A DNA stretch of 64,000 nt. Source: Bradyrhizobium sp. Ash2021 (GTDB lineage Bacteria; Pseudomonadota; Alphaproteobacteria; Rhizobiales; Xanthobacteraceae). The notes below the pieces were generated by a model. That model was not told where the DNA came from, made no database searches, and saw only the letters and a program-made list of their open reading frames with translations. Location: contig NZ_CP100604.1 in NCBI RefSeq assembly GCF_031202265.1, positions 3,764,501 to 3,828,500 of the forward strand, in the 5' to 3' direction. Positions 26,188-35,288 of this stretch are shown one piece after another. Position numbers and translations under genes: made by a program. Numbering within the stretch: the first letter of the stretch is position 1; each line of letters starts with the position of its first letter.

Positions 26188-26595
26188 ATGACCAATTTGA
26201 TCGATACCGCGGCCTTGCCGCCCCCGAGCGCCTCAAAGCTGTTTGTCTGCATCACGTGCCGTCTCAATGGCGAGACGACCGAGGATCAGCAGCCGCGCCC
26301 CGGCGCGCGTCTGATAGGGATCCTGTCGCAGCTCATCGAGGATGGCCAGCAAGAGATCGAGATTGTGCCTGTCGAGTGCCTGTCAAACTGCACGCGCGGT
26401 TGCACGGTGGCGGTTTCGGGACCCGGCAAATGGACTTACGTGCTTGGCGCACTCGACCCCGAGCAGCATGCCGATGACATCGTTCGGTTTGCGCGGCTTC
26501 ACCATGCCCATGCCGAAGGGCTGCCGGTCTGGCGCGAACGCCCGGTCCACATCCGCAAGAACACGATTGCGCGAGTTCCGCCGCTCCCGGTCTAG
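26188..26595 (+). CDS. DUF1636 metal-binding (thioredoxin-like ferredoxin fold) protein
   Basis: About 135 residues from ATG 26188. DUF1636 proteins are often encoded beside cobW. Seen are the cysteine pattern FVCITCRLNGE near the N-terminus and VECLSNCTRGCTVAVSG in the middle, four to five Cys that fit a 2Fe-2S or metal site in a ferredoxin-like fold, followed by GKWTYVLGALDP. The role is unknown; metal handling for cobalt insertion is a contextual guess. It is 28 bp before cobW and under the riboswitch. Confidence 0.85.
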   Translation: MTNLIDTAALPPPSASKLFVCITCRLNGETTEDQQPRPGARLIGILSQLIEDGQQEIEIVPVECLSNCTRGCTVAVSGPGKWTYVLGALDPEQHADDIVRFARLHHAHAEGLPVWRERPVHIRKNTIARVPPLPV

Positions 26596-26623
26596 CGAAC
26601 AGAAATTTGAAGGAAGATTGCTG

Positions 26624-27658
26624 ATGACATCCCTAGCCAAAGTTCCCTGCACGATCATCACGGGCTTCCTCGGCGCCGGCAAGACAACACTCGTTCGCCA
26701 TGTTCTTGAAAATGCCGGCGGGCGCCGCCTTGCGGTGATCGTCAATGAATTCGGCGACATCGGCATCGACGGCGAGATTTTGAAGAGCTGCGGCATCGAG
26801 AGCTGCCCGGAAGACCGCATCGTGGAGTTATCCAACGGTTGCATCTGTTGCACGGTGGCGGACGATTTCGTTCCCGCCCTCAAACGTCTGCTCGATCATC
26901 CGGTTCCGCCGGAGCACATCGTGATCGAAACCTCCGGCCTCGCGCTTCCCAAACCGCTGGTGCAGGCCTTCAATTGGCCGGAGATCGCCTCGCGCGTGAC
27001 GGTCGATGGCGTGGTCGCCGTCGTCGACGGCGCCGCCGTTGCCGCCGGACGGTTCGTCGACGATCCGGATGCCGTCAGCCGGCAGCGCGCGCAGGACACA
27101 GCGCTCGATCACGACAATCCACTCGAAGAAGTCTACGAGGATCAGCTTCTCTGCGCTGATCTCATTGTCCTGAACAAGGCCGATCTGATGTCGGTGGAAG
27201 AACGGGGCCGGGTGGTCGGCGAGATCGGACGGGTGATTTCCAGGTCGGTCAAGATCGTCGAGGTGGAAAGCGGCCGCGTGTCGCCCGCTATCCTGCTGGG
27301 ACTCGGCGTTGCCACGGAAGATGATATTGCCAACCGGTTCTCCCACCACGATGCCGAAGCCGAGCACGACCACGACGATTTCGAGTCCTTTGTCATCGAT
27401 CTCCGGCGTTTCGAAACCCCGCAAACCCTGGTTCAGAAAATTGCCGAGGCGGCGGCGGCGCATGACATCCTTCGCGTCAAGGGCTTTGTGGAGATTCTTG
27501 ACAAGCCGATGCGTCTGCTGATTCAGGGGGTCGGATCCCGCATCCAGCACCGGTTCGATCGCGCATGGCAAAAGAACGAGGAGCGAAGCAGCCGTCTGGT
27601 CGTCATCGGCCAGAAGGGGCTCGACGCCGCAGCGATTCGAAACCTGATCCTGGGTTGA
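26624..27658 (+). CDS. cobW: Cobalamin-pathway GTPase / metallochaperone CobW
   Basis: 344 residues, COG0523 family G3E GTPase, thought to deliver cobalt to the CobNST chelatase. Seen are Walker A ITGFLGAGKTTLV, the metal motif NGCICCTV (CxCC), the GTPase NKAD in VLNKADLMS and a His/Asp-rich stretch (HHDAEAEHDHDD) before the CobW C-terminal domain. AAGGAAG precedes ATG 26624; the open frame further upstream is not used. It is 6 bp before cobN. Confidence 0.96.
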   Translation: MTSLAKVPCTIITGFLGAGKTTLVRHVLENAGGRRLAVIVNEFGDIGIDGEILKSCGIESCPEDRIVELSNGCICCTVADDFVPALKRLLDHPVPPEHIVIETSGLALPKPLVQAFNWPEIASRVTVDGVVAVVDGAAVAAGRFVDDPDAVSRQRAQDTALDHDNPLEEVYEDQLLCADLIVLNKADLMSVEERGRVVGEIGRVISRSVKIVEVESGRVSPAILLGLGVATEDDIANRFSHHDAEAEHDHDDFESFVIDLRRFETPQTLVQKIAEAAAAHDILRVKGFVEILDKPMRLLIQGVGSRIQHRFDRAWQKNEERSSRLVVIGQKGLDAAAIRNLILG

Positions 27659-27664
27659 TTCCGC

Positions 27665-30600
27665 ATGCATCTGCTGGCGACCAACGTTGCGAAACTGGAC
27701 GAGGCGGAAGCCGCGGTCGATCTCGAACAGTCGCCAGCCGATGTCGTGGTGCTGTCCTTCGCGGACAGCGACCTGTCCGCTCTGGCCGCCGCCTGGCAGT
27801 CGGATGCCGAGGTACTCCCTGCGTTGCGGCTTGCAAGCCTCAAAAAACTGAAGCACCCGATGTCCGTGGACCTCTATGTCGAGCGCGTCGTCGCGCATGC
27901 ACGGATGGTCATCGTGCGCTGTCTCGGCGGTTTCGAATACTGGCGGTATGGACTGGAAATCATCGCTTCGATCGCGCGCAGTAACGGCATTCTGTTTGCC
28001 GCCTTGCCCGGCGACGTTCGCCCCGATTCCCGGTTGGCCGAAATCTCCACGGTGACAACGGAGACGCTGTCTCGTCTGGACCGTTTCTTTCGCGAAGGTG
28101 GGCCGGAGAATCTGCGCCAGGCCCTGGGATATGTCGGCAGCCTGCTGGGTCAAGACACCGCCTGGACCGATCCGATGCCGGTCGGACCGGCCGTCGGGTT
28201 TTCCGCCGACGGACGCACGGTACCCCTGAAGGATTTGTTTGGCGCGGTCGACAAACGCCCCGTTGCGCTGGTCCTGTTCTATAAAGCGAGCCTGCTCGCG
28301 GCCGACACGGCTCCCATCTGCGCCTTGATGGCGGCGCTCGAAGCGGAGAACCTCGCGCCGGTCGCAGTCGCGGTCTCCAGCCTCAAGGATCCGGCGGCGG
28401 CAGAAGTTCTCGAACGGCTGATCGCGGTTCGACGGCCGGCGATTATCCTCAATGCGACGGCGTTCTCCGCTCTGCGCGAAGATGGCACGACGGTTCTCGA
28501 CGCCGCCGATGTTCCTGTGCTGCAGGTTGTGCTCGCAAGCAACTCGCAGGAGGCATGGACCTCGTCGCCCCGCGGATTGTCTCCGTCAGATCTCGCGATG
28601 AATGTCGTGTTGCCCGAACTGGATGGCCGGTTGTTGAGCCGTGCCATTTCGTTCAAGACCGAGGAAGAGTTCGATGCCCGAATCGAATTTGCGTCTGTTC
28701 GGCACAGACCTTGTCCTGACCGGATCGAGTTTGTCGCGCGTCAGGCGGCCCGCTGGGTCAAGTTGGGCCGAACCCCGCGCGCGGAGCGTCGATTGGCGCT
28801 CGTTCTATCCGATTATCCGGCTCGCGCGGGACGTGCCGGCTATGCCGTGGGGCTCGATACGGCCGAAAGCGTCGTTCAAATTGCCAAGCTGCTCCATGCG
28901 GAAGGCTACGATGTCGGCGAAGCAGGATTGTGCGCGGCTGATGTCGAGCGGCTGCTTTCGGGAGACTGCGCCGGCATTGACATTGCCGTGAACACTTACG
29001 CATCATGGCTGAAAGCCTTTCCGCCGCGCCTGCAGAACGAGGTCGAAAATAGCTGGGGCGCTCCCACCGCTGAAAACGGTGTCTTCTCCTTCCCCCTGCT
29101 CAAAGCCGGAAAGCTGCTGGTTTTTCTTCAGCCCGACCGCGGATTGGCTGATAACCGCAAGGCCGGCTATCACGACACGTCGATTCCGCCGCGCCATGCC
29201 TATGTTGCGTTCTATGCCTGGTTGCGCGAACAGGCCAGGATCGACGCACTCATTCATCTCGGCACCCACGGTACGCTGGAGTGGTTGCCCGGCAAAGCGC
29301 TAGCCCTTTCCGCCGAGTGCTGGCCCGAGGCAGTGACGGGTCCGTTGCCGGTCATCTATCCCTTCATCGTCAACAATCCCGGCGAGGCAGTGCAGGCCAA
29401 GCGCCGGCTAAGTGCCGTGACCATCGGCCATCTCACCCCGCCGCTGAGCGCAGCGGGGCTGCACGGCGCAGCGGCCGAGCTGGAGGCGCTGGTCGAGGAA
29501 TATGCCGGAGCAGGGGGGCTCGATCGACGCCGGCTCGATTTGCTCGAAGGCGCCATCATCGACTGCGCCTGGACGTCGGGTCTCGCCGCCGAATGCAATC
29601 TCTTGAGGGATGAGCCGGCAAGGGACGCGATCATCAAGCTCGATGCCCGTCTGTGCGATATCAAGGAACTCAGCATCCGCGACCGGCTGCACGTTTTCGG
29701 GCGAGCTCCCGCGGATGATGTACAGTCATCGCTGGTCGAAGCGATCGTTGCGGCAGCAGGCACGTCGGTAACGGGTGAGCAGCGTCAACGGATTGCAGGG
29801 GCGGTGCGTAGCAGCGCCTCGCACGAGGAGAGGGCGCTGCTGGCGGCGCTCGACGGGTGCCGCGTGAGTCCGGGCCCGGCCGGGGCTCCGAGCCGGGGCA
29901 GGGCCGATGTTTTACCCACGGGCAGAAATTTGACGACGCTTGATCCGCGATCGATTCCGACGCGGACGGCCACGACGATCGGCCTAAGGGCCGCGGATGA
30001 AGTGGTTCGCCGCTACTTGCAAGATCACGGCGACTATCCCCGTTCGCTCGTGATCGACCTCTGGGCCTCCACGTCGCTGCGAACCGGCGGCGACGACCTG
30101 GCGCAGGCGCTCGGTTATCTGGGCGCTCGACCGGTCTGGGACACGTCGTCGAACCGTGTCACGGGTGTCGAAATTCTGCCGCTGGCGAAACTCGAACGGC
30201 CGCGCATCGATGTGACGCTGCGGATATCAGGTCTTTTCAGGGATATTTTCGAAACACAGATCGCCCTGCTTGATACGGCGATTCGCAGGATCGCCGATCT
30301 CGACGAGGACGACGCCGATAATCCGATCGCCGGCGCGCGCCGGCGCGGTGACGATATTGCGCGCATCTTCGGCGGTGCGCCCGGTAGTTACGGTGCGGGA
30401 ACCGCGGCGCTCACGCTCGACAGCAACTGGGGAGCACGTGAAGATCTTGGCGAGGCCTACCTCTCCGCCGTGACCCATTCCTACGGTGGCGCGCAGGCGG
30501 CCATGCCGGCGGGTGATGGCTTCCGTACCCGCGTGTCCTTGGCCGATGCGCTGGTCCACCCGCAAGACGACCGCGAGCGCGATCTTCTCGATGGTGACGG

Positions 30601-31090
30601 GGTTGCCGATTTCGTCGGCGGCTTTGCGGCGGCGGCGGCATTGCTCGGCAATGATGTAGAACTCTACCACCTCGATACCAGCACGCCATCGACGCCCAAG
30701 GCTCGCACGGTTGCTGAGGAGGTCGCGCGCGTGGTGCGGGGACGGCTGACCAATCCCCGCTGGATCGAGGGTATGCTCGGCCACGGTCACCGCGGCGTGG
30801 CCGAGATCGCTCAAGGCGTCGACGCGCTCTACGCCTTCGCGGCGACGACCCGTGCTGTGCCCGGTCATTTATTCGATCTCACCCACGATGCCCTGATTGC
30901 GGATGAGGCCGTGCTCGCCGGAATGATCGCAACCAACCCGGCAGGCGCGGCAGCCATCGTTGCGCGGCTGCGCGATGCGTTGGTGCGCGGACTTTGGGTC
31001 GCGCGGCGCAACGCCGTTGCCGGCGAGCTGGACCGCGCCACCAGGAAATCGCCGGGCGATCGCGGTCCATCGATGGAGGCCGCACAGTGA
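27665..31090 (+). CDS. cobN: Cobaltochelatase large subunit CobN
   Basis: 1141 residues. CobN, with CobS and CobT (not in this window), inserts Co(II) into hydrogenobyrinic acid a,c-diamide at ATP cost. Seen are the start MHLLATNVAKLDEAEAAVDL, the chelatase motif HLGTHGTLEWLPGK from about residue 531, and the late VTHSYGGAQAAMPAGD and LTNPRWIEGMLGHGHRG. About 130 residues shorter than the classical Pseudomonas denitrificans protein as I recall it, but no internal break is seen. The stop overlaps the cobG GTG. Confidence 0.96.
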   Translation: MHLLATNVAKLDEAEAAVDLEQSPADVVVLSFADSDLSALAAAWQSDAEVLPALRLASLKKLKHPMSVDLYVERVVAHARMVIVRCLGGFEYWRYGLEIIASIARSNGILFAALPGDVRPDSRLAEISTVTTETLSRLDRFFREGGPENLRQALGYVGSLLGQDTAWTDPMPVGPAVGFSADGRTVPLKDLFGAVDKRPVALVLFYKASLLAADTAPICALMAALEAENLAPVAVAVSSLKDPAAAEVLERLIAVRRPAIILNATAFSALREDGTTVLDAADVPVLQVVLASNSQEAWTSSPRGLSPSDLAMNVVLPELDGRLLSRAISFKTEEEFDARIEFASVRHRPCPDRIEFVARQAARWVKLGRTPRAERRLALVLSDYPARAGRAGYAVGLDTAESVVQIAKLLHAEGYDVGEAGLCAADVERLLSGDCAGIDIAVNTYASWLKAFPPRLQNEVENSWGAPTAENGVFSFPLLKAGKLLVFLQPDRGLADNRKAGYHDTSIPPRHAYVAFYAWLREQARIDALIHLGTHGTLEWLPGKALALSAECWPEAVTGPLPVIYPFIVNNPGEAVQAKRRLSAVTIGHLTPPLSAAGLHGAAAELEALVEEYAGAGGLDRRRLDLLEGAIIDCAWTSGLAAECNLLRDEPARDAIIKLDARLCDIKELSIRDRLHVFGRAPADDVQSSLVEAIVAAAGTSVTGEQRQRIAGAVRSSASHEERALLAALDGCRVSPGPAGAPSRGRADVLPTGRNLTTLDPRSIPTRTATTIGLRAADEVVRRYLQDHGDYPRSLVIDLWASTSLRTGGDDLAQALGYLGARPVWDTSSNRVTGVEILPLAKLERPRIDVTLRISGLFRDIFETQIALLDTAIRRIADLDEDDADNPIAGARRRGDDIARIFGGAPGSYGAGTAALTLDSNWGAREDLGEAYLSAVTHSYGGAQAAMPAGDGFRTRVSLADALVHPQDDRERDLLDGDGVADFVGGFAAAAALLGNDVELYHLDTSTPSTPKARTVAEEVARVVRGRLTNPRWIEGMLGHGHRGVAEIAQGVDALYAFAATTRAVPGHLFDLTHDALIADEAVLAGMIATNPAGAAAIVARLRDALVRGLWVARRNAVAGELDRATRKSPGDRGPSMEAAQ

Positions 31091-32394
31091 ATCGGGCCGT
31101 GGCATTCGAGGTGAAGGGCTGGTGTCCGGGTGCTTTGACGCCGATGCAAAGCGGCGACGGATTGATTGTGCGGGTGCGCCCACGGTGCGGCATGTTCAGC
31201 CTGGACCAGCTGATCGTTCTCGCCGATGCCGCACGGCGTTTCGGCAACGGTCATATCGACCTGACGCGGCGCGCCAATCTGCAAATCCGCGGTGTCGGCG
31301 AAGAAAATCTGCCCGGGCTGCAAGACGTGATCGGAGCGCTTGGGCTTCTCGACCCGACACCGGAAGCGGAGGCGGTGCGTAACCTCATGATCAGCCCGCT
31401 CGCGGGGATCGACCCGGGCGAGGTGCTCAATATCAGCGGCATCGCCGGGGATCTCGCGCGAATGCTCGCATCCGAGCAGGATCTCTGGGCGTTGCCGTCC
31501 AAGTTCGGCTTTGTCGTCGACGGTTGCGGCAGCTTGACGCTTGCGGGCGAGCGCGCCGATATTCGTCTTGCCGCTATTCGCCTCGGCGCAGCCCCCGCGG
31601 TCGCGGTCGGCCTCGACACGCAGGCCGGAATCGAATGGCTGGGCTCAGTCTCTCCCGCAACGGCCGCTGCAGCTGCGATGGAAGCCGCGTACGCCTTCCT
31701 CAAGGTGATCTCGAACGGGACGCGGCAACGCATGCGCGACCTTTCCGTTGAAGGCCTTGCCTTCGTCCGATCGGCGATGAAGCGACGGCTCGATCCGCTG
31801 ACGCGCGATCCACCAAAAATCGATGTGTCGCTGGATCGGCGAGTTGGCCTGCTTGATTTGGGCCTGGGCCGGTTCGCTGTGGGCGTCGTAGCGCCTTTCG
31901 GCCGCGTCGAGACCGATCAGCTTCGCAAATGTGCCGGCGAGATGGCGGCTTTCGGTGTCAAGGAAATCAGGCTGTCACCCTGGCGTATCCTGTATGCCGA
32001 GGTTTCCTCGGCATCGGCGGGAAATGCGATCCTCGCTGCCGCCGGTGCCGCAGGCTTTGTTGCCGAACCCTGCGATCCACTGCTTAGAATCGAAGCATGT
32101 CCGGGTGCGCCGGCCTGTCGATCGACGAGCCTCGATACCCGTGGCGATGCTCGCCGTCTCGCCGAATTGTTACCCCGCTTCGGCTTTGAAGGGACCGCTC
32201 ACGTCTCCGGTTGCGCCAAGGGGTGCGCCAAGTCCGACGCGGCCGACCTCACGCTTGTCGGCGCTGATGGTCTCTACGGGATCGTTCGTAACGGAACCGC
32301 CCAGGATCGGCCTGCACGGAGTTGCTCGTTCGCAGCGCTTGTCGCTGATCCTGACGCGCTCTTCGATCGTTTCCAAGGGCGCCACCATGACTGA
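31087..32394 (+). CDS. cobG: Precorrin-3B synthase (O2-dependent)
   Basis: 435 residues from a GTG overlapping the cobN stop (GTGA). CobG is a sulfite/nitrite-reductase-like enzyme with a 4Fe-4S cluster that hydroxylates C20 of precorrin-3A with oxygen before ring contraction. The cluster motif is seen as CPGAPAC (Cys338, Cys344) and CAKGC (Cys376, Cys380). The N-terminal half has the DLTRRANLQIRG repeat typical of the family. Its presence marks the pathway as aerobic. Confidence 0.95.
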   Translation: MNRAVAFEVKGWCPGALTPMQSGDGLIVRVRPRCGMFSLDQLIVLADAARRFGNGHIDLTRRANLQIRGVGEENLPGLQDVIGALGLLDPTPEAEAVRNLMISPLAGIDPGEVLNISGIAGDLARMLASEQDLWALPSKFGFVVDGCGSLTLAGERADIRLAAIRLGAAPAVAVGLDTQAGIEWLGSVSPATAAAAAMEAAYAFLKVISNGTRQRMRDLSVEGLAFVRSAMKRRLDPLTRDPPKIDVSLDRRVGLLDLGLGRFAVGVVAPFGRVETDQLRKCAGEMAAFGVKEIRLSPWRILYAEVSSASAGNAILAAAGAAGFVAEPCDPLLRIEACPGAPACRSTSLDTRGDARRLAELLPRFGFEGTAHVSGCAKGCAKSDAADLTLVGADGLYGIVRNGTAQDRPARSCSFAALVADPDALFDRFQGRHHD

Positions 32395-33019
32395 ATTTCG
32401 CAGCTATATCCGGGATGGAGCCGAGATTTACCGTAACTCGTTTGCGATCATCCGCGCTGAAGCCGATCTCTCCCGTTTCAAGGAGAACGAGGAAAAGGTG
32501 GTGGTCAGGATCATCCACGCATGCGGCATGACCGACATCGCCAGCGATATCGTGATGTCCCCGACATTTGCCGCAAGCGCGCGCGCGGCCTTGCTGAGGG
32601 GCGCGCCGATCTTGTGTGATGCAAAGATGGTCGCACACGGCATCACGCGCAACAGGCTGCCTCGCGACAACAGGGTGATGTGCACGCTCGACGATCCCGC
32701 CGTTGCAGGCCTCGCCGCGGAAGCCGGCAATACGCGCTCGGCGGCGGCCCTGGAACTCTGGCGGCCTAATCTCGACGGCGCCATCGTCGCCATCGGCAAT
32801 GCGCCGACGGCGCTGTTTCGGTTGCTTGATATGCTCGACGAGGGCGCGCCGCTGCCCGCCGCCATCATCGGTGTTCCCGTCGGCTTCGTCGGCGCAGCCG
32901 AATCCAAGGAAGCCCTTGGATTGCAGACGCGGGTGCCATTCCTTGTCGTGCGCGGTCGCAGAGGCGGGAGCGCCATGGCCGTTGCGGCAATCAATGCGCT
33001 GGCAAGTGAGCGAGAATGA
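32387..33019 (+). CDS. cobH: Precorrin-8X methylmutase
   Basis: 210 residues. CobH moves the C11 methyl to C12, giving hydrogenobyrinic acid. Seen are the catalytic-His region RIIHACGMTDIASD, DAKMVAHGITR, GNAPTALFRLLDM and GVPVGFVGAAESKEAL. Start chosen by homology; it overlaps the cobG end by 8 bp, and the cobI ATG overlaps its stop. Confidence 0.96.
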   Translation: MTEFRSYIRDGAEIYRNSFAIIRAEADLSRFKENEEKVVVRIIHACGMTDIASDIVMSPTFAASARAALLRGAPILCDAKMVAHGITRNRLPRDNRVMCTLDDPAVAGLAAEAGNTRSAAALELWRPNLDGAIVAIGNAPTALFRLLDMLDEGAPLPAAIIGVPVGFVGAAESKEALGLQTRVPFLVVRGRRGGSAMAVAAINALASERE

Positions 33020-33774
33020 CAAGCCTTGACGCGATCGCGGGAACCGCCAGTGGTGGAACGCTCTACGGCATCGGCGTCGGACCGGGCGACGTTCGCTACC
33101 TGACGCTGCGGGCGGCAACCCTCGTGCGCGATGTCGACGTCGTGGCTTTTTTCGCCAAGCGGGGGCTGCAGGGAAATGCCCGCGGCATCGTCGACCCTCT
33201 GATTGAAACGGGGCGCAGCGAGCTCCGGCTGGAATATCCAGTGACCGACGAGATCCCGCCCGAGGATCCTTCCTATCAAAGGCAGATCGGCCGGTTCTAC
33301 GAGGAAAGCGGCGCTGCGCTGATGGAGCTGCTGCGCCAAGGCAAGTCCGTCGGGCTTCTGGCCGAAGGAGATCCATTCTTCTACGGTTCCTTCATGCATA
33401 TGTGGCGCCGTCTCGAAGGCGATTTCCCGGTCGAAATTGTCCCCGGCGTCACCGGCATGTCAGGCTGCTGGACGCGCGCCAATGCGCCCATCACCTGGGG
33501 CAACGACATCCTTTCGGTATTACCCGGGACGTTGGGCGAGGAGCAATTGACGCGCCGGCTCGCGGAGACCGACGCTGCCGTCATTATGAAAGTCGGCAAG
33601 AACCTCGCAAAGGTCCGCCGGGCTGTCGAAGCGGCCGGATTGCTGTCGCGCGCGATCTATATCGAGCGCGGCACCATGCAAGGGGAGCAGATCATGCCCT
33701 TGTCCGAATGTCCCGATGGCAGGGGCCCTTACTTTTCGATGGTGCTGATCCCCGGCCAGGGGAGGCGGCTGTGA
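33016..33774 (+). CDS. cobI: Precorrin-2 C20-methyltransferase
   Basis: 252 residues, tetrapyrrole methylase fold using S-adenosylmethionine. Seen are the N-terminal GIGVGPGDVRYLTLRA loop, the VGLLAEGDPFFYGSF segment typical of C20 enzymes, and VPGVTGMSGCW. The ATG overlaps the cobH stop; the stop overlaps the cobJ GTG. Confidence 0.96.
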   Translation: MTSLDAIAGTASGGTLYGIGVGPGDVRYLTLRAATLVRDVDVVAFFAKRGLQGNARGIVDPLIETGRSELRLEYPVTDEIPPEDPSYQRQIGRFYEESGAALMELLRQGKSVGLLAEGDPFFYGSFMHMWRRLEGDFPVEIVPGVTGMSGCWTRANAPITWGNDILSVLPGTLGEEQLTRRLAETDAAVIMKVGKNLAKVRRAVEAAGLLSRAIYIERGTMQGEQIMPLSECPDGRGPYFSMVLIPGQGRRL

Positions 33775-34538
33775 CCGGCTCGCTCGTCGTCGTCGGCCTT
33801 GGACCGGGATCGATCGATCTCCTGACGCCGGCGGCGAGCCGAGCATTGCGGACAGCGACCGATCTCGTTGGATACGAAACCTATCTCGATCGGATTCCAA
33901 AAACTCTCTTCACCGGTTACCGTCATGCTTCCGGCAATCGCGTCGAGATCGACCGGGCACGCCACGCGCTCACGCTCGCCGCGGAAGGCAAAAGCGTCGC
34001 CGTCGTCTCGGGCGGCGATCCCGGCGTATTCGCGATGGCGGCTGCGGTTTTTGAAGCGATCGAAGGCGGCAATCCCGCCTGGCGAGATCTCGATATTCAT
34101 GTTGAGCCCGGGATCACGGCGATGCTTGCGGCTGCGGCCGAAGCCGGCGCGCCGCTCGGCGCAGACTTCTGCGCGATCTCGCTGTCGGACAATCTGAAAT
34201 CATGGGAGACGATCGAACGCCGGTTGCGGGCTGCGGCCGAGGGTGATTTCGTCATTGCGCTTTACAACCCCGCTTCCCGCGCAAGGCCACATCAGCTCGG
34301 TCGCGCTTTCGATCTGTTGAGGGCGACAAAGTCGCCGCAGACCGTCGTGCTCTTCGTCAGAAGTGCCGCGACACCCGAAACACGCGTCGTCACGACAGTC
34401 CTGGCGGAGGCGGATCCAACCCATGCCGATATGCGGACGCTGGTCATCATTGGATCGGCGGCAACCCGGCTCATATCGCGAGGGGAGCGCAGACCCTGGG
34501 TCTATACGCCGCGGGCGGAACAGGACGTTGTGCGATGA
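33771..34538 (+). CDS. cobJ: Precorrin-3B C17-methyltransferase
   Basis: 255 residues from GTG 33771 (GTGA overlap with cobI). Ring-contracting methylase. Seen are VVVGLGPGSIDLLTPAA, VAVVSGGDPGVFAMA, EPGITAMLAAAAEAGAPLGA and FVIALYNPASRAR, all CobJ/CbiH hallmarks. Its last 37 bp overlap the convergent cobK. Confidence 0.96.
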   Translation: MTGSLVVVGLGPGSIDLLTPAASRALRTATDLVGYETYLDRIPKTLFTGYRHASGNRVEIDRARHALTLAAEGKSVAVVSGGDPGVFAMAAAVFEAIEGGNPAWRDLDIHVEPGITAMLAAAAEAGAPLGADFCAISLSDNLKSWETIERRLRAAAEGDFVIALYNPASRARPHQLGRAFDLLRATKSPQTVVLFVRSAATPETRVVTTVLAEADPTHADMRTLVIIGSAATRLISRGERRPWVYTPRAEQDVVR

Positions 34539-35275
34539 GCAAGCCCCTGTTCGAGCCAAATCATCGCCGCTTCGGCATTTTCGACGGCATGTCCGCGCAA
34601 TTTAAGCGGACGCCCGATCATCACGACCGGAATCCCAAGATGGCGTGCTGCTTCGATTTTCGCGTAGGTCGCCGTTCCCCCCGAGTTTTTGGAGACGAGT
34701 ACATCGACCTTCACCTGCTTGAGAAGCGTCGTTTCCGCCTGCAGGTCGAAGGGGCCGCGACCGGACAACAATTTGATATCGGGCGGCAGCGCGACGTCGC
34801 CGGGCGGGTCGATGGTGCGCGCAATGTAATGATGATGAGGGCGCCTTGCGAAGGCGCCAAGCTCCAGGCGGCCCAGCGTCAAGAAAACCCGGCGGGGGTT
34901 CGGCCCAAGCGCGTCGGCGGCGGCTTCGGCGCTCGCGACGGGAAGCCAGCTGTCCCCCGGCTGGGGTTCCCAGGCAGGGCGTACGATCGAAGCGAGCGGG
35001 ATCGCAAGTCGTGCGCAGGCGGCCACGACGTTGGACGAGATTTGATCGGCGTAGGGATGCGTCGCGTCAATGACCACTTCCGTTGCGTTCTGCTTCAGCC
35101 ACGCCACCAGACCGTCAGAGCCGCCGAAGCCGCCGATCCGCGTTGGAACGGGCTGCGTTTTGGGGCTCGAGGTGCGCCCGGCAAGGGAAAGGGTGACCTC
35201 AAAACGCGGGTCGGCCGCAAGCAGGCGCGTCAGCTCCGAGGCCTCCGTTGTTCCTCCGAGGACGAGAACGCGCAT
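34502..35275 (-). CDS. cobK: Precorrin-6A reductase
   Basis: 257 residues on the opposite strand to its neighbours. CobK reduces the macrocycle of precorrin-6A with NADPH. Seen are the start MRVLVLGGTTEASELTRLL, ATHPYADQISSNV, LTLGRLELGAF and VSKNSGGTATYAKIEAA. ATG 35275 is preferred; an in-frame ATG at 35290 overlaps the cobL ATG. Only 13 bp separate it from divergent cobL, and its 3' end overlaps cobJ, so the rightward transcript must run antisense through it. Confidence 0.94.
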   Translation of the reverse strand: MRVLVLGGTTEASELTRLLAADPRFEVTLSLAGRTSSPKTQPVPTRIGGFGGSDGLVAWLKQNATEVVIDATHPYADQISSNVVAACARLAIPLASIVRPAWEPQPGDSWLPVASAEAAADALGPNPRRVFLTLGRLELGAFARRPHHHYIARTIDPPGDVALPPDIKLLSGRGPFDLQAETTLLKQVKVDVLVSKNSGGTATYAKIEAARHLGIPVVMIGRPLKLRGHAVENAEAAMIWLEQGLAHRTTSCSARGV

Positions 35276-35288
35276 CGAGGCTATTTCC